Shown: positions 1-7,758 of the stretch, piece by piece
Numbering within the stretch: position 1 is the stretch's first letter
How the letters are laid out: every line of letters starts with the position of its first letter
NCBI GenBank assembly: GCA_943372725.1
Contig: CALRZT010000141.1
Span: 1 to 11,201 of the forward strand
Direction: 5' to 3'
Source: CAMDHY01 sp943372725
Lineage (GTDB): Bacteria; Pseudomonadota; Alphaproteobacteria; Rhizobiales; Segnochrobactraceae
DNA: 11,201 nucleotides
Notes under the pieces: model-generated
What the model was told of the DNA's origin: nothing
The model's database searches: none
The model's input: only the letters and a program-made list of their open reading frames with translations
Program-made: the position numbers and the translations under genes

Positions 1-619
1 CGGGCAGGAAGTAGCCGCTGATGACGAGCCCGTACATGAAGCGCAGCAGGTCCTCCTCGCTCGCGGTGGCGCGGCAGAGGCGGACGCGCAGGCTGATCGA
101 GCCGCGCGACTTCGGTTCGCCGAACTTGTTGCGCGGCGGCTCGATCTGCTGCCAGGCGTAGAGACATGTGCCGCCGCCGCGCGGCCGCCCGACGCCGTAG
201 CCGAACGGGCCGTAGCCGTTCTGCACGTAGTAGGGCGAGCGCGTCATCCGCACGCCGGGGAACTTCTCGATCATCTCGTTCGAGACGCGGACGGGATCGA
301 GCGGGCGCCAGCGCAGCGTGTCGCCCTGTGCCGCCCCGGGGCCGACCGGTCCAAAGAAGGTCACCTCGATGGCGTTCTCGCCGGCGACGGTGCTGTCGCT
401 CGCCAGCACGACGGTCTGCGTCAGGGCGTTGGCGTAGCGGCGCTCCAGCACCGTGACGACGGCGAGGCTGCCCGGCGGCGGCAGCACGAGGGCGGCCGTC
501 GGGGGCACTTCCTGCAGGAGCGTCGCCGTCTTCGGGTCCTGGCCGGCGCCGAAATAGGGCGGCGGCAGGTTGCAACCCGACAGCAGCGAGGCTCCGATCA
601 GGGCCAACACCAATCGCAC
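1..619 (-). CDS. bcsN: Cellulose biosynthesis lipoprotein BcsN (partial, N-terminal 206 codons)
   Basis: BcsN is an accessory protein of alphaproteobacterial cellulose-synthase operons; its exact role is unsettled. Reading begins at GTG (617-619) with GAGG five bases upstream; no ATG is available at this end. The first residues, MRLVLALIGASLLSGC, form a lipoprotein signal peptide with an LSGC lipobox, so the mature protein should be lipidated at Cys16 and membrane anchored. The body carries ERRYANALTQ, FFGPVG, then RSPYYVQNGYGPFGYGVG and CLYAWQQI, which I recognise as the conserved BcsN core. The frame is open to position 1 without a stop, so the C-terminus lies outside the window; the family is usually longer than 206 aa. 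It is co-directional with the transglutaminase gene behind it but separated by 119 bp and a hairpin, so it may be its own unit. The lipoprotein call is very safe; the family name rests on motif memory. Confidence 0.72.
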   Translation of the reverse strand, partial: MRLVLALIGASLLSGCNLPPPYFGAGQDPKTATLLQEVPPTAALVLPPPGSLAVVTVLERRYANALTQTVVLASDSTVAGENAIEVTFFGPVGPGAAQGDTLRWRPLDPVRVSNEMIEKFPGVRMTRSPYYVQNGYGPFGYGVGRPRGGGTCLYAWQQIEPPRNKFGEPKSRGSISLRVRLCRATASEEDLLRFMYGLVISGYFLP

Positions 620-650
620 GTGGGCCTCGTGACGCTCGCCGGCGCAGCAC

Positions 651-680
651 CGGACCGCCGATCCCGCGGCCGGCGGTCCG
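651..680 (-). terminator. Perfect 10-bp inverted repeat between transglutaminase gene and bcsN
   Basis: CGGACCGCCG (651-660) and CGGCGGTCCG (671-680) are exact reverse complements separated by 10 bases. The repeat lies 59 bp past the stop of the transglutaminase gene and 32 bp before the bcsN start. It could end the upstream operon's transcript or act as a leader structure for bcsN. No T-run follows on the minus strand, so it is not a classic intrinsic terminator, and G+C-rich hairpins arise easily in such DNA. Confidence 0.4.
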
Positions 681-738
681 CCGTCCGCCCCGGCGGTCGC
701 GGCGAATCAACTCGCCGTTCGCGATTCTAACCCGAGCC

Positions 739-1671
739 TCAAGGGGATAGCGACGCGGCCACGGGCTTTTCGGCGAGAGCCGTCGCCTCGCGCGGGACGA
801 CGGGGACGACATCGACGCCGACCTTCAGGCGCTGCCCTCCGGAGCCGACGATGACACCGGCCACCGGGGCGACGTCGGCATAGTCCCGGCCCACCGCGAT
901 CGTCAGGTGATCCTCGCCGGTGGGCATGTCGTTGGTGGGATCGAGATCGACCCAGCCGACCGCCTCGCCGCACCAGACGCTGACCCAGGCATGCGTCGCA
1001 TCGGCCCCCTCGAGGCGCGGCCGGCCGGGCGGCGGGGTCGTGCGGAGGTAGCCGCTGACATAGGCGGCGGGGATGCCGAGACCGCGCAGGCCGGCGATCA
1101 TCACGTGGGCGAAGTCCTGGCAGACGCCGCGGCGCATCTCGAAGGCCATCAGCGGCAGCGTCTTCACGTCGGTGGCGCCCGGCTCGTAGACGAAGTCTTC
1201 GTGGATGCGGCTCATCAGTTCGCTCGCCGCTGCCAGGATCGGCCGGTCGTCGGGGCAGCTTTCCGCCGCATAGTCGCGGATCGCCGAGGGCAGCGAGACG
1301 ATGCGGCTCGCATAGAGCTGGTGAGCGGGCGCGCGGGGACCGAAGTCGTCGCTGGCGAAGGCGGCGCGGCGGACTGCCGCCACCGTCGGCGTCGCGTCCG
1401 CCACCGCCGCGGGCCGGCGCTCGAGCTCGATGCGGGCGCGCACGGTGAGCACGAGCTTCTCGTGCGGCACGTCGAGCACCACCCGCGACACCGCGTTGTC
1501 GAAGAAGTCGCGCCCGTCTTCCCATTCCGCCGGCGGCGGATCGATGGTGAGGGCGGCCGCCAGCACGCGCTGTCCCGGCCGGTCGACCGGCAGCATGCGC
1601 GCGAGGTGGCGGCCGTAGGGCACCGGCGTGGCGTAGGTATAGGCCGTTTCGTGGCGGACGTCGTAGAGCAT
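739..1671 (-). CDS. Transglutaminase-like cysteine protease-fold protein (stand-alone)
   Basis: This 310-aa protein belongs to the bacterial transglutaminase-like family, papain-fold enzymes that cleave or form amide bonds. Residues 1-85 match the family's N-terminal beta region (MLYDVRHETAYTYATPV). The catalytic core follows at about 150-250: Cys184 in RGVCQDFAH, His227 in ATHAWVSVW, and Asp244 in GWVDLDPTND, so the triad is complete. No signal peptide or membrane segment is visible, suggesting a cytoplasmic enzyme. The ATG at 1669-1671 lies 11 bp after the stop of the ATP-grasp gene. The GAGGGG ribosome-binding site (1679-1684) includes two bases of that stop, so translation is probably coupled. 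It is the last gene of a three-gene operon and a distant relative of the N-terminal domain of the first gene. In such clusters it is predicted to process a peptide or isopeptide bond made by the ligases; the substrate is unknown. Confidence 0.88.
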   Translation of the reverse strand: MLYDVRHETAYTYATPVPYGRHLARMLPVDRPGQRVLAAALTIDPPPAEWEDGRDFFDNAVSRVVLDVPHEKLVLTVRARIELERRPAAVADATPTVAAVRRAAFASDDFGPRAPAHQLYASRIVSLPSAIRDYAAESCPDDRPILAAASELMSRIHEDFVYEPGATDVKTLPLMAFEMRRGVCQDFAHVMIAGLRGLGIPAAYVSGYLRTTPPPGRPRLEGADATHAWVSVWCGEAVGWVDLDPTNDMPTGEDHLTIAVGRDYADVAPVAGVIVGSGGQRLKVGVDVVPVVPREATALAEKPVAASLSP

Positions 1672-1682
1672 GGCGGCGCCCC

Positions 1683-4184
1683 TCAGCCGAGCTCTTCGGC
1701 GGCGACGGCCTCGGGCCGGCCACGGTGGCTGAAGAAGCGCGTGGCGATCTCGTCCGACAGCGACAGCAGCGCCCGCTCGGCCGCCCGCACGTCGTCGACG
1801 GTGACGGTCGCCGGATCGGCGATGCGCAGGTCGGTCGCGAGCCGCGCCGCGATCCGTTGCGGCGGCGTCAGCGGCCCGCCGCCGGTGCCCCCCGGCAGCA
1901 TCGCCAGGTGCTCCTCGATCTCTCCGATCTGGAAGGCGAGCGAGCGCGGGTTGGCCGGATCGAGAAGGACGAGGTCGACCACCGGCGTGCGCGCCAGGCC
2001 CGCGAGGTAGCGGGAACGGTAGGTGATCTGCGAATCGGCGAGCTCGAGCAGCACGTCGAGATCGCCGAAGCTCGCCGCCTCCTCGCCGAACACGCCAGCG
2101 AAGCGGGCGGTGGCGATGCCACGCTCGATGCGTCGCCCGAGATCGAGGAAGCGCCAGCCGCTGTGGCGGTTCATGTTCTCCTGGGCGAGGCCGGCGAAGG
2201 CCGAGAGCGTGCGCAGCGCCGCGTTGGCGAGCTCGAACAGGTCGGCACCCGTCGGCTGGGCCGGCGGGGCCTGGTCGGGCCGCTGCAGGTCGCCGAGGAC
2301 CCGCCAGGCGTCGGGCGCGAGACGCTCGCGGATCGAGGACGCCGTTCCGCGGGCGGCACTGGCGAGCGAGGGGATGGCGCCGCCTAGATCGTCACGGGTC
2401 ATGGCGGCGAAGGCGGTGACGATCAGACCGACCGGGCGCGGCTTGGCGGGGGCGGCGTTCCAGGTGACGAGCAGATCGGCGAGGCGGCGGATCGGCGGTG
2501 CCGAGGCGGCGTCGACGGCGTCGAGCCGGCCGACCAGCGCCCGCACCACCCGGAGCGTCGCCTCGGCGCGCTCGAGATAGCGGCCGAGCCAGAAGACGTT
2601 GTCTGCCACCCGGCTCGGCAGCACGCCGGTCGAGCGCCGCACGGCGCTGCGGTCGGAGGCCGACAGCAGCGTCACCGCCTCGACCGGCCCGTCGGACAGC
2701 ACCCAGACGTCGGCGGAGGTGCCGCCGTCCTGCATCGTCACGGCGCGCGCGTCGGCGCGGCTGGAGATGCGGCAGAAGCCGCCGGGCATCACCTCGTAGC
2801 CGCTCTCGGTGCGGGTGACGAAGACGCGCAGCGTGAACGGCCGCGGCTCCAGCTTGCCCTCCCGCCAGACCGGCATCGTCGACAGCCGCACCACCTCCTG
2901 GCCGACGACGTCGGCGCCGCGGCGGCGGATCGCGGCGGTGACGCGCGCCAGCGTCGGTGCGTCGATGGCGCTGCCGAGCGTCATGCCGCGGTCGAGCACC
3001 TCCGGCAGGGACGCCTCGAAGGCGGGGCCGACGGCCATCGTGGCGAGCCGCTCCAGCACCTCGTCGCGCTCCGCCGGCTGGCCGCACCACCACGTCGCAA
3101 TGTTGGGAATCTCAAGATCCGAGCCTGTCAGTCGCTGGGCGAGGCCGGGCAGGAAGCCCATCAGCGCGCGACCCTCGACGAAGCCGGAGCCCAGCGCGTT
3201 GGCGATCACCACCGAGCCGTGGCGCACCGCATCGACGAGACCAGGCACGCCGAGGCGCGATTGCGGATTGAGTTCGAGCGGATCGGCGTAGTCGGCGTCG
3301 AGGCGGCGCCACAGCACGTCGGCGCGCTTCAGGCCGGCGACGGTGCGGATGTAGACGGCGTCGTCGCGCACGACGAGGTCGCCGCCCTCGACGAGCAGGA
3401 AGCCGAGATAGCGGGCGAGATAGGCGTGCTCGAAGTAGGTCTCGCTGAGGGTGCCAGGGGTGAGCAGGCCGATGCGCGGGTCGTCGCGGCGCACCAGCCC
3501 GGCGAGCCCGGAGCGGAAGGCCTGGAAGAAACCGGCGAGGCGCTGCACCTCGAGGTCGCGGAAGAGTTCGGGCAGGGCGCGGGAGACCGCCACGCGGTTC
3601 TCCAGTGCGTAGCCGGCACCGGACGGGGCCTGGGTGCGGTCGCCGAGCACCCACCAGCGCCCGTCCGGCCCGCGCCCGAGATCGACGGCGTACTGACGAA
3701 GCCACGCACCGCCCGGCGGCGCGACGCCGGCGAGCGGGCGCAGGAACTCGCGGCTGCCGGCGATCAGCGCCGCCGGGAGCGCCCCGTCGGCGACCAGCGT
3801 GGCGGGCCCGTAGGCGTCGTCGAGCACGGCTTCCAACAGGGCGGCGCGCTGCTTCAGCCCGCGGGCGAGCGCCTTCCATTCGTCGGCGGCGACGACGAGC
3901 GGCAACGGCGCCAGCGGCCACGGCCGCTCGCCACCGCCGTCCTCGTCGTAGACCCGGTAGAACACGCCGGAGTCACGCAGGGAGCGGTCGGCGACGGCGA
4001 AGCGGCGGGCGAGCTCCTCGCGCGGCAGCTCACCGAGGCCGGCGATGAGGCGCTGCCAGTGCGGCCGGACGCGGCCGTCGGCCTCCACCATCTCGTCGTA
4101 GATGCCCGGCAGCGGACGATAGCCGGCGACGAGGCTCTCGCCTGCCTTCGGCTTCGTCCTGCGTGCCGCATCGCCCGCCCGCAT
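1683..4184 (-). CDS. Circularly permuted ATP-grasp / alpha-E domain fusion protein
   Basis: This 833-aa protein combines two modules often encoded by separate genes. Residues about 25-515 are a circularly permuted type-2 ATP-grasp ligase (DUF404/DUF407 families). Recognisable stretches are PLPGIYDEM (24-32), SGAGYALENR (188-197), LTPGTLSETYFEHAYLARYLG (241-261), the NALGSGFVEG loop (329-338), ATWWCGQP (363-370) and MPGGFCR (466-472). Residues about 522-820 form the helical alpha-E domain (DUF403), opening with LPSRVADNVFWLGRYLERAE and containing GWRFLDLGRRIERG. ATP-grasp enzymes couple ATP hydrolysis to carboxylate-amine ligation through an acyl-phosphate; the alpha-E domain has no proven activity. 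The ATG (4182-4184) follows a purine-rich GAAGGAAG site and lies 28 bp after the DUF2126 stop, placing it second in the operon. It is probably cytoplasmic. Expected role: ATP-dependent addition of an amino acid or peptide to an unknown acceptor. Confidence 0.88.
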   Translation of the reverse strand: MRAGDAARRTKPKAGESLVAGYRPLPGIYDEMVEADGRVRPHWQRLIAGLGELPREELARRFAVADRSLRDSGVFYRVYDEDGGGERPWPLAPLPLVVAADEWKALARGLKQRAALLEAVLDDAYGPATLVADGALPAALIAGSREFLRPLAGVAPPGGAWLRQYAVDLGRGPDGRWWVLGDRTQAPSGAGYALENRVAVSRALPELFRDLEVQRLAGFFQAFRSGLAGLVRRDDPRIGLLTPGTLSETYFEHAYLARYLGFLLVEGGDLVVRDDAVYIRTVAGLKRADVLWRRLDADYADPLELNPQSRLGVPGLVDAVRHGSVVIANALGSGFVEGRALMGFLPGLAQRLTGSDLEIPNIATWWCGQPAERDEVLERLATMAVGPAFEASLPEVLDRGMTLGSAIDAPTLARVTAAIRRRGADVVGQEVVRLSTMPVWREGKLEPRPFTLRVFVTRTESGYEVMPGGFCRISSRADARAVTMQDGGTSADVWVLSDGPVEAVTLLSASDRSAVRRSTGVLPSRVADNVFWLGRYLERAEATLRVVRALVGRLDAVDAASAPPIRRLADLLVTWNAAPAKPRPVGLIVTAFAAMTRDDLGGAIPSLASAARGTASSIRERLAPDAWRVLGDLQRPDQAPPAQPTGADLFELANAALRTLSAFAGLAQENMNRHSGWRFLDLGRRIERGIATARFAGVFGEEAASFGDLDVLLELADSQITYRSRYLAGLARTPVVDLVLLDPANPRSLAFQIGEIEEHLAMLPGGTGGGPLTPPQRIAARLATDLRIADPATVTVDDVRAAERALLSLSDEIATRFFSHRGRPEAVAAEELG

Positions 4185-4212
4185 CGGTCTTCCTTCGCCG
4201 CCGCCGGGCCGG

Positions 4213-7200
4213 TCACACCCAGCCAGGCCGCCTGAGGTCGAGGGTCGCCGGGAATTCGCCGGACCGCTCCTCGAGCGGCACCGTCACCGGACCCGGAGCG
4301 TGCCCGTGGTTCTCGAAGCGGGCAAGCCGGCGGGCCTCCGCCTCGTAGGAATTGACGGGAAAAGTCTCGTAGTTGCGGCCACCCGGGTGGGCGACGTGAT
4401 AGACGCAGCCGCCGAGCGAGCGGCCGTTCCAGCCGTCGATGATCTCGAAGGTCAGCGGCGCCTGCACCGGCAGCGTCGGGTGGAAGCCCGACGGCGGCTG
4501 CCAGGCCTTGAAGCGCACACCACCGACGAAGACGTCGATCCAGTCGGTCGACAGCATCGGCACGCGCCGGCCGTTGCAGGCGATGACGTGCCGACCCGGC
4601 ACCAACCCGGTCGCCTTCACCTGCAGGCGCTCGACGGAACTGTCGACGTAGCGCACCGTGCCGCCGATCGCGCCCTCCTCGCCGAGCACGTGCCACGGCT
4701 CCAGCGCCTGGCGGATCTCGATCTCGACGCCGCCGTGCTCGACGCGCCCGAAGAACGGGAAGCGGAACTCGCGCTGCGCCTCGAACCACACCGGATCCAC
4801 CGGGTAGCCGGCACGTTGGAGGTCGCCGAGGACGTCGAGGAAATCCGTCCAGACGAAGTGGGGCAGCATGAAGCGGTCGTGCAGCGTCGTGCCCCAGCGC
4901 ACCAGCGAGCCCCGCTGCGGCTCGCGCCAGAACCACGCGATCAGCGCCCGCACGAGCAGTTGCTGGGCGAGGCTCATGCGCGCGTCCGGCGGCATCTCGA
5001 AGGAGCGGAACTCGACGAGGCCGAGACGGCCGGTGGCGCTGTCCGGCGAGAACAGCTTGTCGATGCAGATCTCGGAGCGGTGGGTGTTGCCGGCGACGTC
5101 GACGAGGATGTTGCGGAACAGCCGGTCGACCAGCCACGGCGGCGGCGCCTGGCCCTCGCCCGGCGCCGGCACGTTCGCCATGGCGATCTCGAGCTCGTAG
5201 AGGGCGTCGTGGCGCGCCTCGTCCATGCGCGGCGCCTGGCTCGTCGGGCCGATGAACAGGCCCGAGAACAGGTAGGACAGCGAGGGGTGGCGCTGCCAGT
5301 AGGTGACGAGGCTTCGGAGCAGGTCCGGGCGGCGCAGGAACGGGCTGTCGGAGGGCGTCGCGCCGCCGATGACGACGTGGTTGCCGCCACCGGTGCCGGT
5401 GTGGCGCCCGTCGACCATGAACTTCTCGGTACCGAGGCGGGTCTGGCGGGCGTCGGCATAGAGCCCGGTGGTGATGTCGACGGCCTCCCGCCAGCTCTTC
5501 GCCGGGTGAACGTTGACCTCGATGACGCCGGGATCCGGGGCGACGCGGATGACGTCGACGCGCGGGTCCGGCGGCGGCGGATAGCCCTCGATCTGCAGGG
5601 GCAGGCCGAGCTCGCGGGCCGTCTCCTCGACGACGACGAGGAGCTCCAGATAGTCCTCGAACCAGGCGACGGGCGGCATGAACACGCAGAGCTTGCCGTC
5701 GCGCACCTCGGTCGTCATCGCCGTGCGCACGACGGAGCCGAAGGTCAGGCGCTGCTGCACGTCCGGCCGCGGACCGTCGACGCTGGTGCGCTCATAGGCC
5801 TGGGCGAGTTCGTCGGGGTCGGGAAGGCCCTGGCGCTCGGCGAACGGGTCGGCCTGGAAGACGTGCGGATACTGCGCCGGCGGCACCCACGGCAGGGCGG
5901 CGAGCGGCAGCCGGAAGCCCGCCGGCGAGTCGCCCGGCACGAGATAGATGCGGCCGCGCCGCAGCGCCCAGCGCTCGCTGACCCAGCCGGCGCCGGCCTC
6001 GGCGTTCCAGCGCTGCACCGGCAGCACGAAGCTCGACGGCTTCGTCAGGCCGCGCTCGAAGACGCGCATGATGCGCGCCCGCTCCTCGGCACTCTCGAGC
6101 TTCGGATTGGAGACGTCGACGTTGTCCGGCAGTTCGCCTTCCTTGAGGAGCCAGTGGCCCGGGTCCTCGTAGGCGGGCTGGGCGTAGTCGGGGCCGAAGC
6201 CGAGCCGTTCGGCGACGCCGGAGAGCAGGCGATGGGCGTCCTCGCCGGTCGCCGCCTTCGAGGTCTCGCGGGCGATCAGCGCCTCGTCGCGCCAGATCGG
6301 CCGGCCGTCCTTGCGCCAGTAGAGGGAGAACGTCCAGCGCGGCAGGGATTCGCCCGGGTACCACTTGCCCTGGCCGTAGTGCAGCATTCCGCCGGGGGCG
6401 AAACGGTCGCGCAGGCGGCGGATGAGTTCGTCGGCAAGCGCCCGCTTCGTCGGCCCGACCGCGGCCGTGTTCCATTCGGCCGCCTCGTAGTCGTCGATCG
6501 ACACGAAGGTCGGCTCGCCGCCCATCGTCAGGCGCACGTCCTGGGCCTTGAGGTCGGCGTCGACCTTTTCGCCCAGCGCGTCGAGGGCGGCCCAAGAGGC
6601 GTCGGAGAACGGCAGCGTGACGCGCGGTGCCTCGTGCAGCCGCGCGACCGTCATCTCGAAGCCGAACGTCACCTCGGCCGGCTCGACGAGGCCGATGAGC
6701 GGCGCGGCGGAGCGGTAGTGCGGCGTCGCGGCGAGCGGCAGATGGCCCTCGCCGGCGAACAGCCCGGACGTCGGGTCGAGGCCGATCCAGCCGGCGCCGG
6801 GAATGTAGACCTCGCACCAGGCGTGCAGGTCGGTGAAGTCGTGGTCGGTGCCCGAGGGGCCATCGAGGGCGGCGACGTCGGGCTTCAGCTGGATCAGGTA
6901 GCCGGAGACGAAGCGGGCGGCGAGGCCGAGGCGGCGCAGGACCTGCACGAGCAGCCAGCCGCTGTCGCGGCAGGAGCCGGACTTCAGCGTCAGCGTCTCC
7001 TCGGGCGTCTGCACGCCGGGCTCGAGGCGGACGATGTAGCGGACGTCGCCCTGCAGGCGCTGGTTCAGCTCGACGAGGAGGTCGACGATCGGCCGCGGGG
7101 TCCGTGACACCCCGGCGACGAAGGCCTCGACCAGCGGCGTCGCCGGCTCGGTGACAAGGTAGGGCGCGAGTTCGACGGCGAGGTCGTCGGGATAGGTGAA

Positions 7201-7509
7201 GGGGAACTTCTCCGCGTATTCCTCGATGAAGAAGTCGAAGGGGTTGTAGACGGCGAGCTCGGCGTGCAGGTCGACCTCGATGGCGAACTCGGTCGTCTTT
7301 TCCGGGAAGACGAAGCGGGCCAGCCAGTTGCCGAACGGGTCCTGCTGCCAGTTGACGAAGTGCTCGGCCGGCGTGACCTTCAGGGAATAGGCGGTCACCG
7401 GGGTGCGGCAGTGCGGCGCCGGTCTCAGCCTCACGGTCTGCGGACCGAGCATGACGGGCCGGTCGTAGGAATAGCGCGTGACGTGATGGAGGGCGGCAAT
7501 GATCGCCAT
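4213..7509 (-). CDS. Transglutaminase-like / DUF2126 putative amidoligase
   Basis: This 1098-aa protein has two parts. Residues 1-290 are a bacterial transglutaminase-like module: N-terminal region (ALHHVTRYSYDRPV), then Cys180 in SGSCRDSGW, His229 in DLHAWCEVY and Asp245 in GWIGLDPT, an intact triad. Residues about 320-1098 match DUF2126, a putative amidoligase family opening with VRLTMGGEPTF. Patches resembling glutamine-synthetase-like ligases are VIEVNVHP (662-669), GTGGGNHVVIGG (705-716), HRSEICIDK (810-818) and VEFRSFEMPP (832-841), probable metal/ATP sites. I chose ATG 7507-7509 because homologues begin close to MAI-xx-ALHHVT; a TTG three codons upstream (7516-7518) is the alternative, giving 1101 aa. 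The ribosome-binding site is weak (AGG). It heads the operon, 28 bp before the ATP-grasp gene. Fusing a hydrolase-like and a ligase-like module suggests it both makes and trims an amide-linked product; substrate unknown. Confidence 0.88.
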   Translation of the reverse strand: MAIIAALHHVTRYSYDRPVMLGPQTVRLRPAPHCRTPVTAYSLKVTPAEHFVNWQQDPFGNWLARFVFPEKTTEFAIEVDLHAELAVYNPFDFFIEEYAEKFPFTYPDDLAVELAPYLVTEPATPLVEAFVAGVSRTPRPIVDLLVELNQRLQGDVRYIVRLEPGVQTPEETLTLKSGSCRDSGWLLVQVLRRLGLAARFVSGYLIQLKPDVAALDGPSGTDHDFTDLHAWCEVYIPGAGWIGLDPTSGLFAGEGHLPLAATPHYRSAAPLIGLVEPAEVTFGFEMTVARLHEAPRVTLPFSDASWAALDALGEKVDADLKAQDVRLTMGGEPTFVSIDDYEAAEWNTAAVGPTKRALADELIRRLRDRFAPGGMLHYGQGKWYPGESLPRWTFSLYWRKDGRPIWRDEALIARETSKAATGEDAHRLLSGVAERLGFGPDYAQPAYEDPGHWLLKEGELPDNVDVSNPKLESAEERARIMRVFERGLTKPSSFVLPVQRWNAEAGAGWVSERWALRRGRIYLVPGDSPAGFRLPLAALPWVPPAQYPHVFQADPFAERQGLPDPDELAQAYERTSVDGPRPDVQQRLTFGSVVRTAMTTEVRDGKLCVFMPPVAWFEDYLELLVVVEETARELGLPLQIEGYPPPPDPRVDVIRVAPDPGVIEVNVHPAKSWREAVDITTGLYADARQTRLGTEKFMVDGRHTGTGGGNHVVIGGATPSDSPFLRRPDLLRSLVTYWQRHPSLSYLFSGLFIGPTSQAPRMDEARHDALYELEIAMANVPAPGEGQAPPPWLVDRLFRNILVDVAGNTHRSEICIDKLFSPDSATGRLGLVEFRSFEMPPDARMSLAQQLLVRALIAWFWREPQRGSLVRWGTTLHDRFMLPHFVWTDFLDVLGDLQRAGYPVDPVWFEAQREFRFPFFGRVEHGGVEIEIRQALEPWHVLGEEGAIGGTVRYVDSSVERLQVKATGLVPGRHVIACNGRRVPMLSTDWIDVFVGGVRFKAWQPPSGFHPTLPVQAPLTFEIIDGWNGRSLGGCVYHVAHPGGRNYETFPVNSYEAEARRLARFENHGHAPGPVTVPLEERSGEFPATLDLRRPGWV

Positions 7510-7527
7510 CTGTCGCAACCTGGGCGT

Positions 7528-7559
7528 TTTCGGCCGGTCCGGTCGGGGAGGTGCCGAAA
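7528..7559 (-). other. Possible leader hairpin upstream of the DUF2126 gene
   Basis: TTTCGGC (7528-7534) and GCCGAAA (7553-7559) are exact reverse complements with an 18-base loop. In the minus-strand transcript this stem would end 18 bases before the ATG, near a weak ribosome-binding site. It could influence translation initiation, but a 7-bp stem with a long loop may be chance. Confidence 0.3.
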
Positions 7560-7718
7560 CGAGCGCTGGAGGGCGACGTTAGCGGCGGGCCGGGTGCTTG
7601 GGAAGCCTTTCCCACCGCGGTGCGGCATCGGCCGCGCGCCCGCGCGGCGCCGCGGTCGCCGTGATCGGCGCACATCAAACCGCGCAGCCGGCACCGCCGA
7701 GATACGCTACCGCCGATT

Positions 7719-7728
7719 TTGTATACAT
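7719..7728. promoter_or_regulatory. TGTATACA palindrome, candidate operator (copy 1)
   Basis: TTGTATACAT contains the perfect 8-bp palindrome TGTATACA (7720-7727) in the AT-rich island of the divergent region. The T-GT-AC-A pattern resembles sites of FadR-type GntR regulators, a known family feature, but no regulator gene is present in the window. A related decamer lies 92 bp further along. Confidence 0.4.
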
Positions 7729-7747
7729 TACAGCCTATTGGCGTGAA
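7720..7747 (-). promoter_or_regulatory. Candidate sigma-70-like promoter for the amidoligase operon
   Basis: On the minus strand TTCACG (7742-7747) and TATACA (7720-7725) match the -35 and -10 consensus at four of six bases each, with a 16-bp spacer, in the AT-rich island. Transcription would start about 200 bases before the DUF2126 ATG. The -10 lies inside the TGTATACA palindrome, so a protein binding there would block it. This is a weak consensus match only. Confidence 0.3.
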
Positions 7748-7758
7748 CGCAGATGGCC

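Noticed and set aside
166..456. A 96-codon plus-strand frame near the left end
   Set aside because: The translation is almost all Arg, Ser and Ala and lies opposite the BcsN-like gene, which carries a lipobox and conserved motifs.
907..2010. Plus-strand open frames opposite the transglutaminase and ATP-grasp genes
   Set aside because: Composition is typical of antisense translation in high-G+C coding DNA; the minus strand has catalytic motifs in the same region.
4300..7107. A 2.8-kb open frame on the plus strand opposite the DUF2126 gene
   Set aside because: Its translation is low-complexity (rich in R, A, G, V, D, H) with no recognisable domain, whereas the minus strand encodes clear motifs throughout. 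Long antisense frames are expected from G/C-biased third positions.
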